Source: Gerris lacustris (Eukaryota; Arthropoda; Insecta; Hemiptera; Gerridae). Taken from it: a stretch of DNA of 64,000 nucleotides. The notes beneath the pieces are model-generated. The model was given only the letters and a program-made list of their open reading frames with translations. It did no database searches and was not told the origin of the DNA. The translations under genes and the position numbers were made by a program. The DNA lies in the NCBI GenBank assembly GCA_951217055.1, contig OX578286.1:42361937-42425936 (forward strand). Direction: 5' to 3'. Shown here piece after piece: positions 12,050 to 24,721 of this stretch (its first letter is position 1; every line of letters starts with the position of its first letter).

Positions 12050-12300
12050 CATTCAATTTTTAAGTTTTTGGTAGTTTTCATACTACGGAAAGTTAAATTT
12101 TAATTTAAATCAAATTATAATTATTATTAACTACGGGAAACAGACAGTGAAAAATACACTCCTGTGCCGGGATTTGAACCACGGGCCTCTATACTGGAAT
12201 ATAGAGGCCCGTGGTTCAAATCCCGGCACAGGAGTGTATTTTTCACTGTCTGTTTCCCGTAGTTAATAATAATTATAATTTGATTTAAATGAAAAAACAT
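12050..12300. repeat. Foldback of two head-to-head tRNA 3' halves, second copy
   Basis: Same design as 7095-7330. Arms of about 90 bp (tcaaattataattattatta..gggatttgaaccacggg and inverse) are centred near 12197, with symmetrical cctctatactgg / atatagagg at the loop. The arms pair almost perfectly and carry cctgtgccgg / ccggcacagg in place of the gcgctgg version. Confidence 0.88.
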
Positions 12301-13061
12301 AATTTGAACATCAAGAAAATTCATCGTAAAAACGACATTGTTTGAAATTCAACGTATAAAAAAGAACATCCTTCGAGAACATCAAATTCAACTTACTTTG
12401 AACATCTTTTACAAAAAAACAACTTCGAGCGGAACATAAAAGACTCAACTACCCCCTCTCCCTACCATACTGTCCATGGCTGTGATCTCATTAAAAAATA
12501 AACTATAGAATTAGATAATAAGTTTTTTTTTTTGTTTTTTTTTAATAATAAATATTAAAAACAAATCTCTCTTTTGTGAAAAATAAACTAAATATAAATA
12601 AATTCGAGAATTAAAATAAATAAATAAATTTTTGTAAGTAATTATAAATTTATCATAAAAAAATCTATTTAAGAAAATATAAAAAAATTGATATATATAT
12701 ATTTAAATGTAATTTTTTTTTTCCAATTATTTATTTTTAATTCATACGTATTTTTCTTTTATACTCATAATTATATTATTTTGATGTATTATAATTATTA
12801 TTATTAATTTTTTTAAATCATAATTATTACACTTCTTTAATCATAATTACTATTTGTTTGTATGTATTATAATTTTTCTTTTTTTTAATCATAATTACTA
12901 TTTGTTCTTTTTTTATTTTAATTATAATTATTATTTTTTAATAATCATAATTATATTTCAATAATAATTATTATTTTAATCATTTATTATAATTAATTTT
13001 TACTTTTAAAAAAAAAAAAAAAATCACTAATTTATTCAATACTTGTATTATAAATATTATA

Positions 13062-13161
<100 letters not shown>

Positions 13162-15364
13162 TTATTAATAATTTTTTTTTTAAAGGGAATCTCTTTCTCA
13201 AATTGAATTATTTATTTATTTAAAAAATATAAAACCAAGTATACCTTTTATTTTATTATTTAAAATTTTATTTTCTTTAACTCGTGATTTAAATTTTTAA
13301 ATAAATCCCTACTATTTTGAGAATAAATTTTTTATGTATGATTATCTAGCTCAATATTTATCAAATACATTTTTTTTCTTTATTTATTTTTATTTTCATC
13401 TTTATTTATTTTATTTTAGGGCACATTCCACATGAAAGAAAAGAGAAATACTGAATTTTCTTCCCTTTTTGCACGCCCATTTATTTATTAAATTTCAATT
13501 TTGACAGCCATTAAACCTTTATTTTCTAATATTACTTTTTTTTTTCACTTCTATATATATTTATATATATATTTTTTTTTTGGAAAATAAATAAATAAAC
13601 AAAATAATTAGTAAAAGTAAAACATAAATAAAAAAGAAAAATTGGTTCCTAAATAATAATTAGTGAATGTTTTTGTTTTCTTAATTACTTTTTTTTGAAA
13701 AAGAAAAAGTTTCTTTTTTTTTATTAAAATTCTAAGGTTTCATTAAAACTTATTTATTACTAGTTTAATTTTGTTTAATTTTAATTGAAAAAAATCCCTA
13801 GAATTTTAATTTATATGAGTTCAATAAATAAATTATAAAATAATTATATAAAATAAATAAATTTAATTTTAAACCTCTATTTCTTTTAAGAAAATAAATA
13901 AATAAAAATTAGATACATTTTTAGGAGTTAAATTTAAAAAAATAAAATAAATAAATTACTCGAAAAACCCCCACCTCGCTTAGTATATAATGACATTTTA
14001 TTTATCTTAATTTTAATTCTATTTATTTATTTTATTATTAATTTTTAATTTTTTTCCTCAAATTTTTTTAATTATTTTATATCAGGTTGAAAGAAACAAG
14101 AATTATCTTTTGTTTTGGGATTTTTTATTTTAATTTATTTAAAACTTCTCTAAGGTTTATAAAAATAATAATAATAATTGAATTTTTTTACCATATTTAT
14201 AAATAATATAATTTTTTTTAAAACTTTTTCTTCAATGATTTGCTCAAAAAAATATTATTATTATTTTTTTTTTTTTAATTTTCTTCATAAAAGAAATAGA
14301 TTTAATTGGAAAACATTTAAGTTGAATTTAATTCGGAATCAGTTAAATTTAATTAATAAAAAAAATTAGATTTTATTAAAAAAAAAAGTTAAATTAAGTT
14401 TAAAACAGTTCAATTAGGAAAAAAGTTTCATTAAGTATTACCAAGTTTGATTAAAAATGATAAAAAATAATTAATTCTGTGGTCAGGAGTCCCATATCAT
14501 TTTTTTAAATATTAATTCTATGAAATAATCACATTATTACCTTAAATAATAAATTAATTAATCTACTCTATTTCCCCTTAATTTTTTTTTTTTTTTTTTT
14601 TAAAGAACTTTGGTATATTCTTAAGAGTAGATTCTCATTATGATTGAGTAGGTGTTTATTAAGACTGAGTAGATACTCGTTAAGAATATTTATGAGCAAA
14701 GAAGGTTATTAAATTTCAGAGGTGGTTAGGAACTTAAGGGTGTGTTTCCACAGGGGTAGTTTACGAGCCACTTTTAGTTGCGTGGTAGACACCGTAACAT
14801 GAAGTAATCATTGATGAAGTTATTAATATTTCTACTTAAGTATTAAGTGAAGAACTTAATGATATAATAAGGGAAAAAGCTCCACTCTTCTTTCCTTTGC
14901 TCTTATACATATTATTATATATAATGAGAAAATATTGTGTTGTGAAAATTCAATTTTAAGAATTATTTTTAATTTTTATATCTTCAAAGTTCTTGCTGGA
15001 ACACGTTTTTTATACATTTGATTTTTTTCCTTAAAATTTTATCTCTTTCAACTGCCATATTCTCTTTTAATTACTCGTCCATAACTGTTTTCTTTTCATA
15101 TAACTATCTCTTTTAATTGTATTAATGTAATCACAATGTCACAATATCTCTAATGTTCCATAATATCTCTTATATCTTGTTCAGTTTTAAATAATGGATA
15201 ATATCTTCACTATTCCACTTATCACCATTTTTAAATTGAAAATTCACTTTGAAATTGAACTAAAGCAATATCTCTAATGCTCAATAACATCTCTCACACC
15301 TTGTGCAGATTAAATTAATTAATAATATCTTCACTATTCCACTTACCAACATTTTTTAATAAGA

Positions 15365-15720
15365 ATAAATTACAAAATAAAAAGAACTTTTTATATACTA
15401 CGTTTTTATATTTTCTGTCATAAATCATAAATTTTAAACCTGTCAAAATGAATATCGTAAATATGGGATATGCCAAAACAAATAAAATAACTTGCGGATT
15501 TTTTCCATACAGCAAAATTTGCTGAAAACTAATTAAATTCTGCTGAAAGATGGCTAAAAGTATTAAAATAATGCATTGTCATCGTGTTCTGAGCTATTCT
15601 AAAAAGTTTCAAATGTCTAGCTACTCGGGAAGTTAGTTAAAAATTGATTGCAAGATTTGTACCGGACAAACAGACTAACAAGAAAGCAAGCTAATAAAAA
15701 CGTAGTAAAATACACTTTGA
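15365..15720 (-). repeat. Dispersed repeat, inverse copy of 41330-41700
   Basis: Contains cttgcggattttttccatac, 'gaacacgatgacaatgcatt' in complement and ccggacaaacagac..aagaaagcaagctaataaaaac. The same string in reverse complement lies at about 41330-41700. Both are degenerate and non-coding; class unknown. Confidence 0.7.
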
Positions 15721-15912
15721 AATTCAACAAAAGAAGAACATGCTTGGGGTAGAACCTAGTGGCTAGGGGGCAAATACCTAACAAAGTCTGGAGTGTAACA
15801 GTCCATGTAGGACCTAGGTCTGCCAAAGGGCATATTTGGTTGGAAGTCACCGGTAGAGCTTCAACACTTATATTCCCACTAGCTGGTTAAAACCAATTAA
15901 GTGGTTACTTGG

Positions 15913-16417
15913 CAGTAGCGATCCTAGGTCAATAGTTCTGGGGGGGCTATAGCCCCCCATGTCTTGTGGGTTTAGTATACATTTTAATGTACCAGGAAGC
16001 AACACATTTGTATATTATATGTTGTTACAGTCCTTTCCGGTGGAAATCCTATATGCAGTGGCGTAGCCAGCGGCAAAGTCTGGGGGGGGGGGGGGGGGTA
16101 TTCGTGTACAACTAATAAACAAAACTAATAATAAACTAATAACAACAACTGTGTTTAGAACGGATTCGTTAGAAATGTTATGCTGATGATTACTGCAGTA
16201 CAATATCTTACTGTAAATGGGCGTCGTCTGCAGTTAAGTAATGAGGGAGGGGAGGGGGGTACACCCCAGGAAAATTTTTGAAATATGACCCCTCAAAACA
16301 GCGCTTTTATGCATTTCAGAGGTGAAATTGATAATTTGATAATTTAAATCCTGGGGGGGCTAATTTGGTTTCTGGGGGGGCTCAAGCCCCCTTAGCCCCC
16401 CCCTAGGATCGCCACTG
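15913..16417. mobile_element. hAT-type non-autonomous element, 505 bp
   Basis: TIRs CAGTAGCGATCCTAGG / CCTAGGATCGCCACTG are flanked by an exact 8-bp duplication ttacttgg at 15905-15912 and 16418-16425. The interior has long G and C runs (ctgggggggctatagcccccc) and a second TIR-like start CAGTGGCGTAGCCAG at about 16055, perhaps a nested relative of the element at 49363. No transposase frame. Confidence 0.92.
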
Positions 16418-18208
16418 TTACTTGGTATTACAACGGAGTAACTTTTCACAACCAATTCATAAACTAACCCTGTGGAAAACACACATTTTAGAGCATAAAT
16501 CTTGAGATAAGTGCTTCAATTCCTAGTTACTAATAAAATTTTTATCCTTCTTTCTTCTTTACTAACAATTTTATTTTATTTATTCATAACTTATTTGTAT
16601 AATATACAAAAAAAAAAAAAAACCAATATCAATATTATAACACAAAACAAAACAATCTAAAAAAAAAACAAATACCAATATAATGAACACAAAACAATCT
16701 TAATTTTCAATAAAACAAATATAAATTAATTTTATTTAATTAATTTTTTTAATAATTTTAAAACACTTAATTATTTAGGTTGATAGTTACCAACAATGCA
16801 ACTTGTCCCAAATTATTTAAGTTTTTTTTTTTCTTCTATTTTTACTTTATTTTATTTATTTTTTTGTTTTGTAGGTAACTTTTAGTTGACATTTAATTTC
16901 CCTGACAAATGTCCCTGTTTGATCGAGTGTATAATTATTATTATTATTTTTATTTTTAAAAATAGTAATTTCCTTCCCAAATTACCTAAGGTAATGGAAA
17001 GCTTATTGATAACTCTGGAGAAGGAATTTTTTTATGTATCCAATTTAAAAAAATTCCTTGACAGGAGTCTGTTTTAGACATTACAGGATTCTTTTCTGTT
17101 TCTAGTAAAAATTTCAATATTTATTATTTTTAAAATATACATCAAATCTCAAAGCTTTTTCAAATAAATAATAATTCTTATCTTCTACTCTTATTTTATT
17201 ATTTTCTTTATTGATTTATTGGACTGATATAAAATTACTTTTTTAGCAGATTTCTTCTTTTTTTTTGAAAACATAAACCTATATGTGTGTGTGTGTATAT
17301 GCATATATATACATATGTGTGTGTGTGTTTTAAAGAAGTAATCTTAAATAAATGGAAAATTTAAATTTCAGTTAAAATGACAAAATGATATTAAAACATT
17401 TGTTTTTGTTCAATTTTCAAAAAGAAATTACATTAAATATTATTATTATTGAAAACGAAGTGCCTCTAAACTAATATTATTATAAAAAAAATAATTTAAA
17501 AAAATCTGATTTTTATGTTTTTAATTGATAATTACAATATTGATTATTATGTAAACAAATAAATAATAATTAAATTTAATTAATTATTATTTTACAATAT
17601 TATATAAACAAAAATTTAAATCAATACATTTTACTGTTTATTATTTTTATCAAAAATGTAAAAAAAATAAAAATAAAATGTACCTCCACGAATAAATAAC
17701 ATACATAAATATTGTCTCAGTAAAGTTTGTAGATAACGGTTTTACTTAAAAAAATAAAAAATAAAAAACATATGGTGTTATAAATTTAATTTTGTATTGT
17801 GGAGATAACCAATTATTAAAAATAAGACAGTATGGCATCAGGCTTTAGTCTTAAATTTAAGATGTATTAATCTATTTTTTAAAAAAGGAGAATTCTATGA
17901 AGAAATATAAATAAATTAAAAACAAAAAAAAACTTTTAATTTGAATTTTGATTATTATAAATAGAAGATTTTTTTTCTTTTATCAAATTAGTGAATTTTT
18001 GTTTTGTAGTTGATTCATATCAATATTGTAAATTGAATGAAGTAAATTGAAATTGTCTTAGACAAATTTTGAAAATACTATCTCAATATATTTAAAAAAA
18101 AAAAGAAAATGTATATTTATATTATGTTAAACAGTTATTAAACTATAATTATGAATGATTTAAAATATAAAAAAAAAATCTGTTACAGAATTACAATTGA
18201 ATACGATA

Positions 18209-18630
18209 GTGACATCTAGTGGTTTGTTTTGACACTAGATTCCTATAGGAATGTTATCAAGTGACATCTAGTGGTTTGTTTTGACACTAGATTCCTATAG
18301 GAATGTTATCAAGTGACATCTAGTGGTTTGTTTTGACACTAGATTCCTATAGGAATGTTATCAAGTGACATCTAGTGGTTTGTTTTGACACTAGATTTCT
18401 ATAGGAATGTTATCAAGTGACATCTAGTGGTTTGTTTTGACACTAGATTTCTATAGAAATGTCATAAAGTGACATCTAGTGGTTTGTTTTGACACTAGAT
18501 TTCTATAGGAATGTTATCAAGTGACATCTAGTGGTTTGTTTTGACACTAGATTCCTATAGGAATGTTATTTAAGTGACATCTAGTGGTTTGTTTTGACAC
18601 TAGATTCCTATAGGAATGTTATCAAGTGCT
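18209..18630. repeat. 52-bp tandem array, eight copies
   Basis: Unit gtgacatctagtggtttgtt..gacactagattcctatagga..atgttatcaa repeats from 18209 with a period of 52 (18209, 18261, 18313, 18365 and so on). Each unit holds two small palindromes (atctagtg / cactagat and tcctatagga). It ends in a diverged partial copy 'gtgctacctagtggttg'. Confidence 0.93.
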
Positions 18631-20964
18631 ACCTAGTGGTTGATTTTTAAACTAAATGTCTAATATCATTCAAAATCCTGTTTTCTTAGATAAATTCAAT
18701 GTTTTTAAATAGTAAATTAAACATATTAATAGCTAAAACAAACATATAATTCTTAACTTCAGTTATCAAATGAGAAAGTTATTCAAAATATAATTTTAAA
18801 AAGATTTATTTAACTGATCAGTTTTAAAAGTTTTTTTACTGATACAGTTTGTATTTTTAATAGTTGAATTATATACATATATTTTTTTTTTTAATTTAAA
18901 TACTTATTTTTTTAAATTTCTAAATTTTGTTTTAATTAAAAAAGGAAATTAATTTCAGGCTTTCTTTCATTTTTTGAGATTTTTATTTCTTTGAAAAAAA
19001 AAAAAAATAATAATAATAATAATAAGTCAACAAACCATTTTAATTTTATTAATAATTTTACTTTGATAATTATATATTTTTTTTTTTTAAAAATAAAAAA
19101 TAAATTTATTTAATAAGAAGATTCCTTTTTTTATAATTATATATTCATTTGTATTATTATTTTTTATTTTATTAAGAGAAAACAACACAATAACACTATT
19201 TTTTGTTATTTTATTTATTTATTGCTTTTTAGGATAATTGATTAATTATTTTTTCTTTAAAAAATTACCACTTTTTAAAATCCTCTTTTTTTTTTAATAA
19301 ATGGAGAAATTCATTTTTTTTTTTTTAATTTTAATTTAATTTTGTTTTTTAAGTCGTTATTTATTTTATTTGATAGTTAATGTGTCCATCATTTTTAAAC
19401 ATATTTTTTTTTTTTTTTTTGAAAAATTTAAAAAATAAATAAAGAACTGTCTTAACTTTAATGAAAAAAATAAAAAATAAACTGTAATTAATTTTAGAAA
19501 AATAATATTTAATTTTTTTGTTCAATATAATTAAAAAAAAAACAAAAAAAAACAGACTGACTTACGAAATATTTTTTCTTAAATTTTATTTTTACGAATA
19601 AGCTGCGGGAACGATCTATATTTGTAAGTTCAGGTTTATCGGTAATCTGTTTGTTTGTTTGTTTTTTTTTTTATAAAAGAAGTAAGACCTAATTTTTTAT
19701 GATTATTAATTGGTCTTATAAAAATTAATATACTTAAAAAGTAAAATTAAAATATTTAAAAAAAAAAAAAATACATTGACATTTAAAAAACTGTTTAAAT
19801 TTTTTGTAAATTGTGCTGGACACAGAAAAAAAATTGCCTAAATATGTAATATATTTCCTAGTCTATCAGTATTATAAATTAATTATATTAAAAAAAAAAA
19901 TAAGAAAATACATTTTTGTATAAAAAACAGGATTATATTTTATTTATTTTGGGTTGGATATTTTAAGAGATATTTAAAAGAAATATTAAAATTTTATGGA
20001 AAATGTTTAATTTCTCGTATTATTATTTTTTTTTTAAAAAAAGAATAAAAATTTAAAAACATTTATTTTTAAGTGTGAAAAATGTCTCACTTCAGTAAGA
20101 TTTAACCTTATATTCTTGGTGTTATCTCAGTGGGTTCTCAGCTGTTGAACTTAGCTTTTTCCTCACATTGATGATTATTTTTATGTTAGGCTAGTGGCTA
20201 AACTGATTTTTTTATATTATATGTTTATAATTACATACTCAAATTTATCCAACCTTTTTTACTCCTAAAAATAATAATTATTAACTAATTTTTATTTGTA
20301 TTCCTGTTTATTATTTTTATTACTATTATTATAAATTATTTATTTGTATTTTTTTCTTTTTTTTTTAAATTATTATTTATTCAAATAAATAAAGGAGAGA
20401 AAAAGTTTAGTGAAATTAAGAAAGAAAAAAATTAGTAACATAATATTTTCAAAAAATGAATAAATTTATTTATTGTTTTTTATAAATAAATTTATATAAT
20501 AAAAAAAAGTGGTAGAATTATGTAAATTAAAAATAAATAAAAGATTTTTTTTTTAAAAAAAAGTTAAACTTTTTATAAAAGAAAAATAAATAAATTTAAA
20601 TACAGTAATTATAATTTTTTTAGGCTGAGAGAAATTTAAAAATAAAAAAATAAATAAAAAGTATAAATGACGTAAACTAATTTATTTATTCCTATTTATT
20701 GTAAAATATTTTAATTTATTAAAAAAAAATTTATAAATAATCCATATCTTGTAATATAATTTAATAACGTATATATTTTTCTAAGAAAGCAAGATAGAAA
20801 AAAGTAAAAACTACGTTTTTTTGATTTAGAATTTGTTTTTATTTATTTATTTATTATTATAATAATTTGTCCTCATTCCTTGATCCTTATCTTAGAATAA
20901 GAGTATTTTTTTTATATATTTTTAAATTATTATAACAGTACTGAGTAGAAAAGAGTATGATAAC

Positions 20965-21560
20965 TTAACCCTTTCGGTCACCGCGTCCTCTACAGAGGAC
21001 ACTAACTTTCAGAGGCTGTCACTAGCTATGGGAAGACAGAACATAGAATATATCGGTTGATACATGTTAAGTGATTAGTTCTGAATTCCACCACCTGATT
21101 TCTGTAATTTACAATAGCTTGGGGTAGGCTATATTCATTATTTTCGTTCTGTAAATCATACCACCTCTGCCTTGTTCGTTCTGTCCCACAATTTTATTTT
21201 TTTGGAGGCAGTTAGTGTAATTTATTGTTTATATAAGTTAAATATAATCAGAAAACATTTTTTGTGCTTATTCGATCAATAAATTTAAAATTTATAAGGA
21301 TTTAAAGATCTGTACTCTTCTGAGGACAAAAGTACTGTACGGAAGATAGATAAGGGAAAAAAATTCTAACTTCCAAGAGATTTAGACTATTTTTAACATA
21401 GGTGTTGATTCAGAACTATCTGAAATCAATGATGATGATGATTTATTAGCTGAAGAACGAATTTGTGATGATTCTTACGAATTATTGCCCGAAAATGAGA
21501 TCATGGAAGAATGTAAGTAATAATATACTTACCTATAAGTAATAATATACTTATACGTCT
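20965..21560 (+). mobile_element. piggyBac-type element, 5' end with transposase N-terminus remnant
   Basis: TTAA at 20965 is followed by CCCTTTCGGTCACCGCGTCC, the usual design of a piggyBac left end, with an inner palindrome (gtcctctacagaggac). About 21395-21515 encodes GVDSELSEINDDDDLL.., an acidic stretch like the N-terminus of piggyBac transposases, then stops. No DDD catalytic core and no matching right end are seen. The downstream side is a LINE fragment, so the element is truncated. Confidence 0.6.
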
Positions 21561-21869
21561 CCAAAGATGCCCAAGCGAGATGCACATCTAAAACCCATTG
21601 AGAAGGTTAGGTATGACCATTATGATCACTGATCACCTACCTATATTTGAACAAAAAAAATAAAACTGGCTGATGCAAAAATATAGGCAAGCAAAACTTA
21701 TATCAAATGCATAAAATGTGTTGTCAATTTATGTATTTCGAGAAAAAGAAACTGTTTTTTTTTAATTTCCATTCTAAATAATATTGTTTTTTATATCATT
21801 ATTTGATCTTCTAAATTCAAGTATTGTAATTATTATTAAAAATAAAAATTTAAATTTCGAATTTGAGAA

Positions 21870-23800
21870 TTAGTCTTTGCTTGACTTATAGGTGATAGGC
21901 TATTACCAATTTTTACTCTGAAGAATCTGTCGGAAAGGTAGGATGTGAGGATTAGGTAGTAAGTGAAAGGGATATTGTCCTTGAGTTTCCACAATAAGCC
22001 CTGGTGCCAAATTCTATCAAAGGCTTGAGCCTCGTCTAGAAAGACCCCAGAGCAATATTGTTTCCGTTCAAGGGCTGCTGCAATTTGGTCGACAAGTTGA
22101 TAGGTTTGGTGGATTGTTGAGTGTTGGTGGCGAAAACCAAACTGGTGGTCAGGAAGGATTTTGGCTATTTCAAGGATGGGAAGGAGTCTACGGAGAAGGA
22201 GTTTCTCTAGGACTTTACCCATAGTGGGTAAGAGGGAGATAGGTCTGTAGGAGGTTACTTTATGAGAAGGTTTATGTGGTTTGGGTATCATAATGATAAT
22301 AGAAGTTTTCCAAAGGATAGGGAAGTAAGTGGTGATGAAGTAAGTGGGGAGTATGGTGAGAGGATAGCGTTGTATATGTTGGTAAGGAATATAATGGCTT
22401 TGCGGGGTAGGTGTTTTAATATTATGGGGGTTATCTGATCATTGCCTGGTGCTTTCTTGTTGGGTAGGAATTTGACTGTGTGAAGGAAGTCGGATGGGTG
22501 AAATGCTTTTGGCGGAGGAGATAGCTGGAGGGGTATGGATAGGTCATGGAGTATGGTTGCAGTAGTGTTAGGATCTCTGATGTTGGGGTGAGGACGGAAT
22601 ACTGAGGTAAGGTGTTTGGAGAATTCTGTTGCTGTGTCTTGTTCTGTGTTAGTCCATGTGTTATCTGCTTTTTTTAAGGAAAAAGGCGGAGATTTGTAGG
22701 CAAGGAGGCGCTTCGTGGCTTTCCAAAGAGATCCATCTTTTGGAGACAAGGAAGCAGTAAAATCTAGGTGACACTGTGAGCGGTAGTCCCTTAGTTTGGA
22801 GGCGAGGAGATGGGAGAGTCTGTTGAAGTTTGTTTTATCTGATGGGTAACGTGTACGCTGCCATCTGGTATGGGGCCTTCTTCTCTCAGCAATTAGTTGA
22901 CGCAGTTCCAAGGGCAGATGCCATCTGTTGTTGAATGATTGTGTTTTGTGTATAGTCGATTGTGTTATTGATGATTGTATTGTGCGTGTTAGTGTATCTA
23001 TGGCTTTATCTATGTCTGATGGAGTTTTTAAGGGAATGGAAAGGCTTAAGATGGATTCAAGGTTGGTTGCAAATTGGTCCCACTTTATGGGACCTTGGAT
23101 CAAGGAATTGGATTTTTTGTGAATTGGGGTGTCATAGAAGGAAAGAAATACTGGGCTATGATCAGAGGATAGGTCTGGTGTGGATTTAATTTGGGAGCTG
23201 TGGGAAAGGTTTTTGGATGTTATAAAGTAATCAAGTTTGTCAGGAAGGCGGTTGGGATCCGAGGGCCAGTAGGTGTATTGGTCGGGAGCCAGGATGTGAA
23301 ATGTGGTGGAGGATAGGGTGTGGAGGAGGGTGGCTCCACGAGGATTTGTGGTGCGGCACCCCCATTGGGAATGTTTGGCATTAAAGTCACCACCAGCTAT
23401 GAAGTTTGGACCTAAGGTTTGGAGGGTAGACAGGAAGTCATTTGAGGAAATAGCCTTATTGGGAGGGCAGTAAACTGCAGCGATTGTGAGGTTATTGAGG
23501 GAGGTCTTTATGTTTACTGCTGTGATTTGTATGGCAGGTGTGGAAATGATTGGGATGGAGTGTTGGATGAGGGAGTTTTTTGCTAACACTGCTGTCCCGC
23601 CATGTGGTATGTTATCTGGGTGTGGAGTGATGTAGGTAGTATAATTGTTTATGTGTAAGAGTGAGTTTTTGGTGAGATGGATCTCTGTGATGAGTGCTAT
23701 GTCTATGTATTGTGTTTTTAGTGTAGCCTCGAGCTCGCTTCTTCGCTGGATAACTCCGTTGGCGTTCCATAGGAGTATAGGAGTAGGTAGTAAAATGGGT
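21870..23800 (-). mobile_element. Jockey-type LINE fragment (endonuclease plus N-terminal RT), broken
   Basis: Minus strand. The frame opens at about 23797 with LLWNANGVIQRRSELEATL, the start of an apurinic endonuclease domain. It continues through FIAGGDFNAKHSQWG and SSDHSPVFLSF to about 22290, where it shifts frame. A second frame (22291-21836) carries SYRPISLLPTMGKVLEKLL and FGFRHQHSTIHQ of the RT fingers/palm. Sequence similarity ends just before the expected AGVPQGS and YADD motifs, so both the gag side and the 3' half are missing. Loss of the 3' end is unusual for a LINE and points to later deletion. Non-functional. Confidence 0.88.
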
Positions 23801-24064
23801 TAACTTATTAAAATCGCACTTTATCAGTTGTAAACAAAAACAAAAATAAAATATGGGAAGGTTAATACTAGCTTCTAGGTGCAGCGACGCTGCACGCTAC
23901 TGCGATCTGAGAGCGCTCCAGTGGCAGTTTCTTAAACTAGAGAAGGTAACATAACAGTGGACATACCCAGGTTATTTAAATCTGCCAGTCTCAGATTCAG
24001 ATTTGTTCCAAGTTCGGTATATCACTTTCAAAATATATTTTGAATAGATTCATATTTTGTTAAA

Positions 24065-24257
24065 ATGTGTAGTTCGGTTGAAGATAGTAATAAAGTCGAT
24101 ACGGGCGGAGGAACATTGTTGAAAAAGAGTCTCACCCAAGATGAATACGAAAGCATCCCCATACTCGTTCGAAGCAAGATTGAAACAGCCCTGGGAGATC
24201 ATATTGAAGACTATTTGACTGCTAAAGCCCTTTTTGAAAGCACACAAGTCGCTACGG
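24065..24257 (+). CDS. Possible first coding exon of nucleoprotein TPR/Megator
   Basis: ATG at 24065 opens a 64-codon stretch ending at a good donor (g|gtgaga at 24258), phase 1. The part EYESIPILVRSKIETALGD resembles, loosely, the short helical N-terminus of TPR (a 'LP..V..K.E' pattern). No other start lies nearby in frame. The next credible TPR exons (28695 on) begin in phase 0, so at least one exon between them is missing or not recognised. The gene assignment is inference from position, strand and weak similarity; it could be the first exon of another gene. Confidence 0.4.
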
Positions 24258-24721
24258 GTGAGAAAACTAAACCTTATACATATCATCATTTTATATTTTA
24301 ATAATTTTCCCTCAGCGTTCATTTCTTACTTACCTTTGAACTTTTGAACTCGACCAAACAACGCTTTATTATTTAACATTTTATTGGAATATCTTTGTAT
24401 CATATACCTATCATTGTATTTTTTGTTGTAATATTCTTTGGTGGTCATAAAAATTTACTATTAATTATAACTTACTTCATAGAATGAATGCAAACCTATC
24501 TAGGTTTTACTTGTTGGTGACATTCTAATGGCTTTACTCTCCTGTTGAATTTTTGTACAAAACTAGAAAAGAATACTGTTTCTCATATATTTTTTCAGTA
24601 AAATTGGACGTAAGATTATAAATTCTTTTGAAAACATTCACAATATCATCCTTTTCTCTAACCTATTAATTGTAACCTTCCTTTAGTTTGGTTGACTCAA
24701 GTTGTATTTTTGACTTATGCA

